Source: Sva-07 sp963698435
GTDB taxonomy: Bacteria; Actinomycetota; Acidimicrobiia; Acidimicrobiales; Ilumatobacteraceae
Length of the DNA: 64,000 nucleotides
Direction: 5' to 3'
NCBI GenBank assembly: GCA_963698435.1
Contig: CAVOQV010000018.1
Location: 248,001-312,000 of the forward strand
This document shows, piece after piece, positions 50,779 through 60,902 of the stretch. The position numbers and the translations under genes were made by a program. How positions within the stretch are numbered: position 1 is the stretch's first letter; each line of letters begins with the position of its first letter. Under the pieces are notes generated by a model, which saw nothing but the letters and a program-made list of their open reading frames with translations, made no database searches and was not told the origin of the DNA.

Positions 50779-50871
50779 CCTCGCATCCGCTCCTACGGTC
50801 GACCGACGTCACAGCGGTCGAGGGCGTGTGAATGCCGAAGCAGCGCGTGTTCGCGTGAGATCATCGGTGGC

Positions 50872-51423
50872 GTGACGGACATCGACGAAGGCGCCAGCAC
50901 CCAGACATCGACCGGGTGGCTGTCGCCGGACGATCTCGAACTCGTGCGGGCGCACGTGCCGATCGTCTACGTCGACGCGGTGCCTGTACGTGTCGATGCG
51001 CTCGGCAACGTCACCGAGGTCGGCATGCTGTTGCGAGTCGCCTCCGACGGCTCGATCAGCCGGATGGTCGTGACCGGCCGTGTCCTGTTCGGCGAGCGAG
51101 TCCGCGAAGCGCTGATGCGTCACTGCGAAAAAGACCTCGGGCCCCTCGCGCTGCCGCGGGTTCCGGCCAACCCGACGCCGTTCACCGTGGTCGAATACTT
51201 CCCGAATCCCGACCGGTCGGGATTCTACGACCCCCGGCAGCACGCCGTGAGCCTGGCCTACGTCGTGCCGGTCGAAGGCGAGTGCGAGCCGACCCAGGAA
51301 GCGCTCGATCTCGCATGGTTCACCCCGGAGGAGGCCGTCAGCGCCGAGGTGATCGCGCAGATGACCAGCGGCCACGACCGCCTCATCCGACTGGCGCTCG
51401 CCCACGTCGGCAAACTTCCCTGA
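50872..51423 (+). CDS. DUF4916 (NUDIX-like) protein
   Basis: 183 residues. 'WLSPDDLELVRAHVPIVYVDAVPVRVD', 'VTGRVLFGERVREALMRHCEKDLGPLALP' and 'EYFPNPDRSGFYDPRQHAVSLAYVVPV' match the actinobacterial DUF4916 family, which has a NUDIX fold with a poorly kept NUDIX box. Hydrolytic activity is uncertain. GTG 50872 is chosen as the conserved domain starts soon after. Confidence 0.82.
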   Translation: MTDIDEGASTQTSTGWLSPDDLELVRAHVPIVYVDAVPVRVDALGNVTEVGMLLRVASDGSISRMVVTGRVLFGERVREALMRHCEKDLGPLALPRVPANPTPFTVVEYFPNPDRSGFYDPRQHAVSLAYVVPVEGECEPTQEALDLAWFTPEEAVSAEVIAQMTSGHDRLIRLALAHVGKLP

Positions 51424-51459
51424 CCCCAGCCCGGTACCGGCGCCACCCGTCCGTGGGAA

Positions 51460-51777
51460 TCAGAGGAGCCAGAGCAGGAGCCAGAGTGTGCCCATGCCGG
51501 CGATCAGTGCGGCGATCAGGTTGCGGGCGAGGGCGGCTACAAGGAGGGCAACCCCGATCGCCGCGACCTCGACGGACTCGACGCCGCCGATGCCTTCGCC
51601 GCCCGCGACCAGGTTGACCGTGAGCGCGGACAGCACCGCCGGGCCGACGTATCGCAGCGCCCGCGTGATGTTGGCCGGCAGTGGCCGGTCGGCGAGGAAC
51701 ACGATCAACCCGGCGCGTGACGCATAGGTGATCACGGCGACCGACATGACGGCGGTGATCGACGCGAGTGCACTCAC
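51460..51777 (-). CDS. azlD: AzlD family branched-chain amino-acid exporter small subunit
   Basis: 105 residues, four hydrophobic segments ('AVMSVAVITYASRAGLIVFL', 'YVGPAVLSALTVNLVAG', 'ALLVAALARNLIAALIAGMG'). With AzlC it forms an exporter of branched-chain amino acids (YgaZH/BrnFE type). GTG 51777 overlaps the azlC stop by four bases (GTGA). Confidence 0.9.
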   Translation of the reverse strand: MSALASITAVMSVAVITYASRAGLIVFLADRPLPANITRALRYVGPAVLSALTVNLVAGGEGIGGVESVEVAAIGVALLVAALARNLIAALIAGMGTLWLLLWLL

Positions 51778-52514
51778 CGGTCGCTCACCGCCGGCCGTTG
51801 CTCGTTGCGGCGCGACTCGGTGACGTCAGCGACGTAGCCGGCGATCACACCGCTGACCGCGCCGACGAGGATGCCGCCGTTGTTCGGCACGTCGAGTGCG
51901 AGGAGGCACACGCCGGCGCCGACGATGGCTGCCACGATGCCCGGTCGATTCGTGAGCCCGAGCACGACGAGTCCGGCGAACATGATCGCCGGCGCGACGT
52001 CGAGGCGCCACTCGACCGGAATGGCTGATCCGACCACGAGGCCGAGGCTCACGACAGTGGTCCAGGAGAGGAAGTAGAAGATGCCGGCGCTGAGGTAGAA
52101 CCTTCGCCATTCCCGTCCAGCCAGTTCGGTCCGGACGCTGGTGAGCGCGAAGAGCTGATCGATCAGGAAGAACGGTCCCACCCACCGGAACCACCTCGGC
52201 TGGTCGTTGAATCGGGGCGACAACGCTGCGCTGTACATCACATGACGCAGGTTGATCACCGCAGCGGTGGCCACGAGGGTGAGCCACGTCGCGGTCGCCG
52301 CCAGGCTCACCGTGGCCAGCTGCGCAGCGCCGGCGAAGATGAGCAGGTTCGTCGACCACGCCACGGCCGTCGGCATGGCGGAGTCGGTGATCGCGACGCC
52401 GAGCACCAGTCCGAATGGAATCGCGGGAACGAACAGCGGGATCGCAGCGCGCAATGCCGCCAGCGTGATGCCGGACGGTGTCCGCTTCTCAGCATCGTGA
52501 TCGGTGGGCGGCAT
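51774..52514 (-). CDS. azlC: AzlC family branched-chain amino-acid exporter large subunit
   Basis: 246 residues, six to seven helices. 'AIPLFVPAIPFGLVLGVAI', 'NLLIFAGAAQLATV', 'INLRHVMYSAALSPRF' and 'FFLIDQLFAL' are AzlC/YgaZ signatures. Works with AzlD to export Leu, Ile and Val, fitting the ilv genes in the window. ATG 52514. Confidence 0.92.
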   Translation of the reverse strand: MPPTDHDAEKRTPSGITLAALRAAIPLFVPAIPFGLVLGVAITDSAMPTAVAWSTNLLIFAGAAQLATVSLAATATWLTLVATAAVINLRHVMYSAALSPRFNDQPRWFRWVGPFFLIDQLFALTSVRTELAGREWRRFYLSAGIFYFLSWTTVVSLGLVVGSAIPVEWRLDVAPAIMFAGLVVLGLTNRPGIVAAIVGAGVCLLALDVPNNGGILVGAVSGVIAGYVADVTESRRNEQRPAVSDR

Positions 52515-52588
52515 CGCTCGTCGACACTACGAGTCGGGCGCGGGCATCACGCCAGTGACCCTGGTGTGTGACGTACCATGCTGACTCG

Positions 52589-53476
52589 ATGCCCGAAGGC
52601 GACACGATCCATCGATCGGCCAGCGCCCTGAGAACTGCGCTCGCCGGCAAGCCGATGCTTCGCTTCGATGCGCCCCGACTCATCGGTCCGGTTCCTCAGG
52701 CGGGCCGGGTCGTCGAAGCGGTGGAGAGCCACGGCAAGCATCTCGAGATCGAATGGGACGACGGCCTCGTGCTCGACACCCACATGCGGATGAGCGGGTC
52801 GTGGCACCTGTACCGACGCGGCGACAACTGGCGCCGCCCGTACACGCAGATCCGCGCGGCAATCGAAGTCGACGACTGGGTGGCGGTCTGCTTCAACGCC
52901 CCGAACGTCGAGACGTACCGCAGGGCCGACAAGCGTCGCCACCCCGGAATGGGTCGGCTGGGACCCGACCTGTGCAAGCCCGACACCGATCTCGGAGCGG
53001 TCGTCAACCTGCTCCTCACCTATCCCGACCCGACTGCCCGCATCGCCGAGGTTCTGCTCGATCAGCGGGTGATGTGTGGTGTCGGCAACGTCTACCGCTG
53101 CGAGGTGCTGTGGGCGACCGAGCTGAGCCCGTACGCCCAGGTCGGCGCGCTCAGCGAGCACGATGCGATTCGTGTCGTCAACGCCGCCGCGAGAATGTTG
53201 CGGTCGAACCTGCATCACGCGAAGCGGGTCACGGCGCCATCGGTGAAAGGCGGCCTCGCTGTCTACGGCCGCAACGTGCAGCGCTGCGTGCGCTGTGCCG
53301 ACACGATCGAATGCCGTCGGATGGGCGAGCACCGACGGATCCTCTACTGGTGTCCCGGGTGTCAGACCCATCTCGACCCGCGGCTGGAGCGGTCGAGCGA
53401 CGACACCCCGATGGATCCGCACCCCGCTGCGCAACGCTGGCTCGCTGAGCTCCCCTGGAACCGCGACGCCAGCTGA
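52589..53476 (+). CDS. DNA glycosylase, endonuclease VIII (Nei/Fpg family)
   Basis: 295 residues. N-terminal MPEGDTIHR gives the catalytic Pro2 and Glu3, which fixes the start at ATG 52589. 'GKHLEIEW' holds the active Lys, an H2TH domain follows ('IAEVLLDQRVMCGVGNVYRCEVLW'), and the C-terminal zinc finger is CVRC...CPGC. It removes oxidised pyrimidines and nicks DNA by beta/delta elimination. Confidence 0.94.
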   Translation: MPEGDTIHRSASALRTALAGKPMLRFDAPRLIGPVPQAGRVVEAVESHGKHLEIEWDDGLVLDTHMRMSGSWHLYRRGDNWRRPYTQIRAAIEVDDWVAVCFNAPNVETYRRADKRRHPGMGRLGPDLCKPDTDLGAVVNLLLTYPDPTARIAEVLLDQRVMCGVGNVYRCEVLWATELSPYAQVGALSEHDAIRVVNAAARMLRSNLHHAKRVTAPSVKGGLAVYGRNVQRCVRCADTIECRRMGEHRRILYWCPGCQTHLDPRLERSSDDTPMDPHPAAQRWLAELPWNRDAS

Positions 53477-53511
53477 GCACCGCAGCAGGGGCCCACACCT
53501 GCCGGTCGTCG

Positions 53512-53913
53512 TCAGCCGCGACCCAGGATGCGTTGGACGGCGATCTCGATCACGACGCGATCGTCGCGCTCCTTCGGCTGGCGGTATCTCGCGGCGTAGC
53601 CCTCGACGCCGGCGCGTACTCCCTCGGGGTCGGTGACCAGGCGGACCGGCCCCTCCAGACTGAGCCAGCGTCCGCCGTCGACCTGGCCGACGGCAGCGCG
53701 TAGTCCCGCGGCCTCCATCCGACCCGCGTTGATCGCCTTCTGGGAGCCGGACCAGGTGATGACACGTGCCACTCGGTGCTCGACGTCGTAGCTGAATCCC
53801 ACCGCCACGACGTGCGGGGAGAGGTCCGCTCGCAAGGTCGTGAGCGTCGCCAAGTGGTACTCCCGGAGGAACGTCAGCACCTCGTCGGGCAGGTCAGCAG
53901 GATCGAGCGCCAT
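53512..53913 (-). CDS. PPOx/F420-dependent split-barrel protein
   Basis: 133 residues. 'LREYHLATLTTLRADLSPHVVAVGFSYD' and 'GSQKAINAGRMEAAGLRAAVGQVDGGRWLSLEGPVRL' match the pyridoxamine-phosphate-oxidase-like family that in actinobacteria mostly binds F420 (Rv1155-like). Likely a small F420-linked reductase. ATG 53913. Confidence 0.83.
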   Translation of the reverse strand: MALDPADLPDEVLTFLREYHLATLTTLRADLSPHVVAVGFSYDVEHRVARVITWSGSQKAINAGRMEAAGLRAAVGQVDGGRWLSLEGPVRLVTDPEGVRAGVEGYAARYRQPKERDDRVVIEIAVQRILGRG

Positions 53914-53932
53914 CGCCCCACGCTACCGAGCG

Positions 53933-53964
53933 GTGACATCCGGGGGTCTGACCCCAGACGTCAC
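53933..53964. terminator. Hairpin 3 bases after the FtsX gene stop (TCTGA-core family, copy 4)
   Basis: GTGACATCCGGGGGT, loop CTG, ACCCCAGACGTCAC; arms pair apart from one bulge and one or two mismatches. The core GGGGTCTGACCCC is that of copy 3. It follows the minus-strand FtsX stop at 53968. Confidence 0.7.
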
Positions 53965-53967
53965 AGG

Positions 53968-56508
53968 TCACTCGGTGGCGATGGCCTCGAGGACGTTCAT
54001 GTTCGACGCCTTGTACGACGGGTACAGCGCTGCGACGAGACCGGCGATGACGGCGCCGATCAGGATCGCCACGATGATCGTCGGGTTGAACGCCAGCTTG
54101 CTGATCACGTCGTCGGGGACGGCCAGCGTGAGGATCACGCCGAGGAACGTTCCGACGATGATGCCGACGAGCGCGCCGAAGATCGAGACGATGACCGCCT
54201 CCCAGCGCACCGAGCGGCGGGTCTGACGCTTGTTCATGCCGACGGCACGGAGCAGTCCGATCTCCCGAGTGCGCTCGAACACGCCGAGCGCCAGCGTGAT
54301 CGAGATGCCGAGAATCGCGATCAGGATGGCGAACGCCAACAGCATCGTGATGATCAGCAGCAGCTGGTTGATCTGTGCCTCTTGCGAGTCGAGGAACTCG
54401 GCGTTGGTCTGCACGTTTGCTTGCGGGAACGGTTCCATCGCCGCTTGGACCGCCGCGTCGCCCGTCACCGGATCGACACCGTCTGCGAGCCTGGCGATCA
54501 CGAAGAAGTCACGGGCCGGGGCATCGGTGATCTGGTCGAGGGTGTCGAGTCCGATCAGCCAGTTCCCGAACGTGGCATCGCTGTAGATGCCGGCAACGGT
54601 CAGCGTCTCTTCCACACCGTTCTGGAACGTCACGTCGACGGTCGATCCGATCGTGGCGCCGAGATCGTCCGCCGGGTCGGTGTGGAGGAGGAGCTCGTCG
54701 AGACCGAGATCGGCGATCGTCCCGTCCTGCAGGTCGGGATCGACCAGCTTCTCGAAGGCCACGGGATCGACGGCCCCGAAGTTCTTCGTACTGCCGTCGA
54801 CCTGGCCGCTGATGCCGCGGATCGGCGTGACCGCCTCGAGCTCGGGTACGTCGGCGAGCGTCTCGCTGACGACGGGGGACAGGCCCTGGAAACCGGCGTC
54901 GGTGATGATGTAGTCGGCGGAGATCGCACTCTCGAGGGTGTCCACCAGCGACGCTCGCAACGACGAGGCGAAGACCGCGGTGCTGCTCACCAACGCCACG
55001 CCGATCATCAAGGCCGACGCGCTCGACGAGGTTCGACGGGGTGCTCGTGCGACATTCTGCCGGGCGAGCGCACCTGGCACCTTGAACAGCTTCTCGATCG
55101 GCCACCCGATGACGCGGGTCACCGGAGTGGCGACGGTGGACGACAGGCTGGCAACACCGAGGAACAGCGCCAAGGCTCCGATCCCGGCGAAACCGATCAG
55201 TCCGGGTGTCCCTCCGGGTCGCAGGAAGAGTCCGACGAGGAACATCGTCAGGCCGATCGCGGTGACGATCACACCGGCGACGAGACGGCGGGATCGCATG
55301 GCGGCGAACCCGAGTTCGGGGCGCATCGCAGCGACCGGCGGGATCTTGGCGGCTCGGCGGGACGGCACGATGACCGACGCCATCGTGATGCCGATCCCGA
55401 CGAGTGCGGCGATGGCGATCGTGCGCGCCTGCAAGACGGTCTGGGTGTCGGGGAAGCCTGCCCCGGCGGCGTCGAACAGCGCGATCAGCCCGCGGGCCAC
55501 CACCAGCCCGCCGAAGACCCCGAAGACCGTGGCCAACAGCCCGAGGGCGAACGCCTCGGTCGAGATCATCCAACGCACCTGCCGACCGGATGCACCGACC
55601 GCACGGAGCAGTGCGAGTTCTCGCAGCCGCTGGCCGATCGTGATCTGGAACACGTTGTTGATGATGAACACGCTGACGAATGCGGTGATGAACGCGAAGA
55701 TCAACAGGCCGGTGCCGAAGACGTCGACGAACTGGTTGACGTTGTCCGCTGTCTCCTGGGCGACTTCCTCGCCGGTCACCACCTCGGTCTGCGGCGGCAG
55801 GATCTCCTCGATCGCCTGTTGCACGGTGGCGACCTCGACTCCCTCGTCGACGGCGATGTCGATCGCGTCGACCTTGTCCTCGGCGCCGAAGTGCACCAGG
55901 GCGGTGTCGAGGTCGAGTGCCACGAGCTGGGCGCCGCCGAAGCTGTCGGCGCTGCCCAATCCGACGGTTCCGGTGATCGTGCCCTCGAACGTGCCGACGT
56001 CGGTGAGGTAGGAGACGGTGTCGCCAACAGCGAAGCCTTCGGTGTCTGCGGTCGCCTTGTCGATGGCCAGTTCGTCGGGCCCGCGCGGCGCCCGGCCCTC
56101 TTTGACGGTGACGCCCTGGAGGCCGTCGTCACCTTCCCATGACACGCCGAAGGTTGGTCCGCCCGGGGGGCTGATCGCCTCACCGTCGGCATCGAGGAGC
56201 TGCGCGTATCGCTGCAGGATGGGTTCGGCGATCGCGACGCCGTCGACCGCGCGGATCGAATCGGCCACCGACACGTCGATCGGGTCGCGAGCGTCGTCGC
56301 TTTCGAACGCCTGCGCGGCGCGCACCTCGAGGTCGACCTGTTCGTTGAGCTCCTGGAACAGGTTGTCGAACGTCGCTCGCAGGCTGTCGGCGAGGACGAA
56401 CGAGCCGACGACGAAGGAGACGCTCGCTGTGATCGCGAAGAGAATGGCAAGCGTGCGACCCCAGCGCGCCCTGATGCTCTTGCGAGCGATGAGTGTTCCG
56501 GCGCTCAC
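53968..56508 (-). CDS. ABC transporter permease, two-domain FtsX type
   Basis: About 846 residues. One N-terminal helix ('LAILFAITASVSFVVGSFVLA'), an extracytoplasmic MacB-like domain (about 50-230), FtsX domain 1 ('VFIINNVFQITIGQRLRELALLRAVGASGRQV'), a second extracytoplasmic domain, and FtsX domain 2 ending 'LVAALYPSYKASNMNVLEAI'. Such permeases work as mechanotransmitters or lipid/lipoprotein exporters. GTG 56508 has GGGA six bases upstream; TTG 56514 overlaps the ATPase stop. Operon with the ATPase. Confidence 0.9.
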   Translation of the reverse strand: MSAGTLIARKSIRARWGRTLAILFAITASVSFVVGSFVLADSLRATFDNLFQELNEQVDLEVRAAQAFESDDARDPIDVSVADSIRAVDGVAIAEPILQRYAQLLDADGEAISPPGGPTFGVSWEGDDGLQGVTVKEGRAPRGPDELAIDKATADTEGFAVGDTVSYLTDVGTFEGTITGTVGLGSADSFGGAQLVALDLDTALVHFGAEDKVDAIDIAVDEGVEVATVQQAIEEILPPQTEVVTGEEVAQETADNVNQFVDVFGTGLLIFAFITAFVSVFIINNVFQITIGQRLRELALLRAVGASGRQVRWMISTEAFALGLLATVFGVFGGLVVARGLIALFDAAGAGFPDTQTVLQARTIAIAALVGIGITMASVIVPSRRAAKIPPVAAMRPELGFAAMRSRRLVAGVIVTAIGLTMFLVGLFLRPGGTPGLIGFAGIGALALFLGVASLSSTVATPVTRVIGWPIEKLFKVPGALARQNVARAPRRTSSSASALMIGVALVSSTAVFASSLRASLVDTLESAISADYIITDAGFQGLSPVVSETLADVPELEAVTPIRGISGQVDGSTKNFGAVDPVAFEKLVDPDLQDGTIADLGLDELLLHTDPADDLGATIGSTVDVTFQNGVEETLTVAGIYSDATFGNWLIGLDTLDQITDAPARDFFVIARLADGVDPVTGDAAVQAAMEPFPQANVQTNAEFLDSQEAQINQLLLIITMLLAFAILIAILGISITLALGVFERTREIGLLRAVGMNKRQTRRSVRWEAVIVSIFGALVGIIVGTFLGVILTLAVPDDVISKLAFNPTIIVAILIGAVIAGLVAALYPSYKASNMNVLEAIATE

Positions 56509-56510
56509 GG

Positions 56511-57275
56511 TCAATCCCAGTGCTTCAGGTGGTCGATGACCTGGTCGGCGGTCGGGTCGACCATCTCGCCATTGATCTTGCCGTCGCCCACGAAGACCAC
56601 TCGGTCGGCGTACGCCGCCGCCACGGGGTCGTGGGTGACCATCACGATCGTCTGGCCGAAGTCACGCACGGCATCGCGCATGAACGAGAGGATCTCCGTG
56701 CCCGTGACCGAGTCGAGGTTGCCGGTCGGTTCGTCAGCGAAGATGATCTGCGGCCGCGATGCGAGCGCCCGGGCCACGGCCACCCGCTGTTGCTGACCAC
56801 CCGAGAGCTCACTCGGGCGATGCTTCAATCGATCGCCGAGTCCGACCGTGTCGACCACATGATCGATCCACTCGGTGTCACCCGACTCACCGCCGAGCAT
56901 CATCGGGAGGCGGATGTTCTCCTCGGCGGTCAACGTCGGGATCAGGTTGAACGCCTGGAAGATGAAGCCCACCTTCGTGCGGCGCAGTTCGGTGAGGGCC
57001 TTGTCGTCGAGCGATGCCAGGTACGTGTCCCCGATGAACGTTGCGCCGGTCGTCAGCGCGTCGAGACCGGCGAGGCAGTGCAGCAGCGTCGACTTGCCCG
57101 ATCCCGATGGGCCCATGATGGCGCTGAACTTGCCCGTCTCGAACGAGACGGTGACACCGTCGAGCGCATGCACCTGGGCGTCGCCGATCCCGTAGGTCTT
57201 GCGAGCGTCGATGGCGCCGGCCGCCGCGTGGGGGGTCGATGTCGTCGGCGCAGGAGGGGCAGGAGGCGTTGACAT
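56511..57275 (-). CDS. ABC transporter ATP-binding protein, LolD/MacB type
   Basis: 254 residues. Walker A GPSGSGKST, 'FIFQAFNLIPTLTAEENI', signature LSGGQQQR, Walker B 'IIFADEPTGNLD', H-loop 'VTHD'. Drives the following FtsX permease. An Ala/Pro-rich N-terminal 25 residues precede the domain. ATG 57275; a perfect 14-bp palindrome covers the start codon. Confidence 0.92.
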   Translation of the reverse strand: MSTPPAPPAPTTSTPHAAAGAIDARKTYGIGDAQVHALDGVTVSFETGKFSAIMGPSGSGKSTLLHCLAGLDALTTGATFIGDTYLASLDDKALTELRRTKVGFIFQAFNLIPTLTAEENIRLPMMLGGESGDTEWIDHVVDTVGLGDRLKHRPSELSGGQQQRVAVARALASRPQIIFADEPTGNLDSVTGTEILSFMRDAVRDFGQTIVMVTHDPVAAAYADRVVFVGDGKINGEMVDPTADQVIDHLKHWD

Positions 57276-57281
57276 GTCAAC
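57268..57281. promoter_or_regulatory. Perfect palindrome covering the ABC ATPase start codon
   Basis: GTTGACATGTCAAC is its own reverse complement and contains the ATG. A repressor bound here, or dimerising RNA, could block expression. Could also be chance. Confidence 0.4.
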
Positions 57282-57447
57282 AGGTCTACCGCCGATCCGA
57301 TCGAGCCGCATCGGCCCTTCGGCGGACCGGAGTCGGCCGGATTGCTGATTCTGCGTCCGCACGGTCGGGTGCGATCGTGTCGCGCGGTGATTCGAGCCGT
57401 GTCACGGTGGTCCGTCGATGGGTGGACGTGTCGTACGATCCCGGTTG

Positions 57448-60400
57448 ATGGCCACCTGTGCGTCGTGTGACTCCACGCTTCCCGATGGCGCACGGTTCTG
57501 CCCAGCGTGTGGTCACGAGGTCAGGCCCTCCGTCGCCGAGGAGCGTCGAGTGGTCACCGTGGTCTTCGCCGATCTCGTCGGCTACACAGCGCTGTCCGAG
57601 CATCTCGATCCCGAGCGGGTGAAGCGCTTGATCGACGCGAGCTTCGAGCGGTTGATCGCCGACATCACGGCGTTCGGCGGCCGAGTCGACAAGGTGATGG
57701 GCGACGGCATCCTGGCCCTGTTCGGCGCGCCGGTCGCCCACGAGGACGATGCCGACCGTGCCATCCGAGCCGCGATGCAGATGCATGAATCCCTCGCTCG
57801 ATTCGTGGCTGATCAACCCGATCTCGACGGTCCGCTGCAGCTGCGGATCGGGGTCAATACGGGTGAGGTGGTCGTCGGCAACGTCTCGGGTACCGCGGAG
57901 TACACCGCGACGGGCGATGTGGTCAACGTCGCGTCGCGGCTGCAGACATTGGCGGAGCCGGGAGGCATTCTGATCGGTGACTCGACGGCGTCGCTCGCAT
58001 CGGAGGAGATCCTGCGCGAGCCGGTCGACGACCTCGAGGTCCGTGGACGTGAACAGTCCGAGCGGGTCTGGCGCGTCACGGGCCGTCGTCGGCGTGTCCC
58101 GAGAATCGGTGCACGGTTCCACGACGTGCCGTTCGTGGGGCGATCGACGCAGTGGGAGCTGCTGTCGTCGATCATGGCGATGGTGGCCAACGGCCGCAGC
58201 GCGATCGTGGCCGTCACCGGGGAGGCCGGAGCCGGAAAGACGCGGCTGGTCGCCGAAGCGCTCGACTCGTTCCCGAGTCGAGCCGTCACGGTCTTCAGCG
58301 GGGCCTGTGCGCCGTACGGGGAGACGAACGTCTGGGCGCCGATCGCCGCAGCGCTGTTCCGTCGTCTGGAGCTCGAACAGGACGCCCCACCGGAGCTGGT
58401 GCGCTCGGTGAGCCGATCGAAGGGCGTCGAGCTGTACGGCTTCGAGGCCGACGACCCGGTGTTGGGCCGCTTCGTCGAGGGCGTCGTCCACCTTCTCGGA
58501 TACCCGTCCGAGCTCGATCACGTCCCGCCGGCGCAGGCGCGCGAGATCCTGTTCTCACTGATTGTCGAGGGCATACGTCGCCGGACGAGAACGGGTCCTG
58601 TCGTCTTGTGGATCGACGATCTGCAATGGGCCGACGTGTTGATCATCGAGTTGCTGCACCGCGTCGCTCGCTCGCTGGTCGACCGCCCGCTGCTGATCGT
58701 GACGGCGCAGCGCGATGACGCCGAACTCGACTGGCCGCCTGCCAGCGATCATCCCGTCACCGTGCGGATGCCGCTCGATCCGTTGACTCGCGACGAGGCC
58801 GCCCGCCTGGTCGGTGCGGTGCTGTCGCCACCCACGACTCCCGCCTTCATCGACAGCCTGTACGAGCGCAGCGGCGGAAATCCGCTGTTCCTGATCGAGC
58901 TCGCTGAACTCGCGAAGTCGAACCCCACCAGCACCGCGCTGCCGGGTTCGTTGCGCGCGCTCGATCTCCGCGCGTCTCGATCAGCTCCCGGCCGCGCAGC
59001 GGGCGATCATCGACAATGCCGCCGTGCTCGGCGCGTCGGGGCCGATCGAGTCGTTGGAGAAGTTCGCTGCCGAGATGAACCAGGGCTTCGATCGTGCCGA
59101 CGTCGAAGCTCTGGACGACGACGGTCTGCTCGAGGTCGACGGTCCGACCTGGCGTTTCCGCAGCGACGTGGTCCGCGAGGTCGCCTATCAGACCCTCACC
59201 AAGGTGGTGCGCGCCCAGCGCCACGGTGGAACTGCGGCTGTGATGAGCCGCAACTCTCGAGGGCCGATCGAACAGGTGGCGCACCACGCGGCCTGCGCCG
59301 CCGAGCTGACCGCCGAGATCGGCCCGGTGCCCGGACTGCCCGACGACATCGCCGATCGGGCTGTCGAGCTGCTGTTCGAGGCGGCCAAGCGTTCGATGGA
59401 TGTCGGCGCGTTCAACCAGGTTCGCCTCCAGTCGACTCGAGCCCTCGATCTCGGGCCCAGCGACTCGGCGATCGCACGCGAGCTGTTGCTCCTCCGTGCA
59501 CAGGCGCAAGCCGAGCGACGAGCGGTCGGGCCAGCGCTCGCCGACGCCGAGGACGCGCTCGATGCGGCGCTGTCGGCGGGCGACCGACGCCAGGAGGGCA
59601 TTGCCCGTCGACTGCTCGGCATCTTGCACCAACGCGATGGCGACCTCGCTGGAGCCCGCCGAGAACTCGGTGCGAGCGTCGACATCTTCCGAGAGTCGGG
59701 CGACGACGTCGAGCTGGCCTCGTCGTTGCGAGAGCGCGGGCTCGCAGAGGTGTTCGGCGGCTCGTTGAGCGACGCCGAGTGGTTGCTCGGCGAGGCCGAG
59801 GAGCTCACCGAACGAATGCACGACCTTCGAGGGCGTGCATGGGTGCGCCAGCACCAGGCGTGGGTTGCCTTCCTGTCCGGCGACGCCGCGCTGGCGGAGA
59901 CACGTCTGCTCACCGCGGCGCAGGAGTTCGACCTGCTGGGTGACCGATTCGGCCGCGGGTGGGCTGCCGGGTTGCTGGCCTATGTGCGCTTCTACCAGCG
60001 CCGATTCGACGAAGCTGAAGCTCTCGCCATCGAAGTCCGCCGCGACTCGATGGAGTTGGGTGATCCGTGGGCGCCGGCGATGATGGACTCGCTGATCGCG
60101 GCGATCCGTCTCTGGTCGTCGCGTTTCGTGGAGGCCGAGGAACTGTCACGTCGAGCCTTGACGAGTTTCCGCCAGCTCGGCGACAAGTTCGGGGCTGTTC
60201 AGGCGTTGTCGCCGCGGATGCGGGCGCTCGTGGCGCTCGGCCGGACACACGAGGCCGAACGTGGCATCGAGGAATCGCTTGCCATGAGCGACTCGTTCGG
60301 CGACCTGGCGTTCCCGATGATGGCGGCTGCGGGAACAGCGGTGCACCTCGGGCTCGGCGACCGCGGCCTGAACATCAGTCAGCAGGCGCTCGACCGTTCG

Positions 60401-60889
60401 GAAGCGATGGGCGCCGACGGTTCTGAGTCGCGGATCACCCTGGCGCTGGCGCTGTGTCAGGTCGGGCGTGCCGACGAGGCGCTCGCGTTGCTCGAACAGG
60501 TCGGCACCGCAACGCCCTACCTGCGTGCGGTGCGCGCGTTGGCGCGTGCGATCACTGCCGATCCGTTGGGATCGATCGACGACGCTGATCGGGTCTGGAG
60601 CGACAGCGGGGCGAGCTATCTCGACCGCGTCATCGCCGGTGTGTCCACCGGCGCGGCACGAATGCAGCTCGGCACACGTGATGCGGCCACGGATGAATTC
60701 GATCGAGCCCACTCGGTGGCGTCCGAGGCTGGTGACGTCGTCGCGCGGGAACTCGTGACGTTGACCCGTTCCGTCGTCCTCGGCGAGCAGTCTCAGCACG
60801 AGATCGGACACCTCGGTGCTGGTTGGAGGCTCGTCGCCGATTCGCTCGGGCTGCTGGTCGTCCATCGGCCGGGTGAGCCGGTCGCATGA
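57448..60889 (+). pseudogene. Class III adenylate cyclase - AAA ATPase - TPR regulator, with a +1 frameshift
   Basis: Zinc ribbon at residues 4-21 (CASC...CPAC), class III cyclase domain (metal Asp in 'VFADLVGYT', 'VDKVMGDGILALFG' at about 81, 'YTATGDVVNVASRLQ'; Lys and Asp choose ATP), then an AAA/STAND ATPase with Walker A GEAGAGKT at about 258 and 'VVLWIDDLQWAD'. At about 58960-58963 one extra base breaks the frame after 'LPGSLRAL'. The next frame resumes 'ISARLDQLPAAQRAIIDNAAV' and runs through TPR repeats to 60889. Joined length about 1146. Sequence error, mutation or, less likely, two genes. Confidence 0.82.
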
Positions 60890-60902
60890 GGAGCGTCGGC
60901 TG

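Noticed and set aside
53776..56142. 788-codon plus-strand frame rich in Asp/Arg/His
   Set aside because: Mirror of the FtsX permease gene; composition is an artefact.
59024..60889. TPR part as a separate gene
   Set aside because: Its first residues continue the ATPase domain exactly after one base is removed, so a frameshift in one gene is more likely than two genes.
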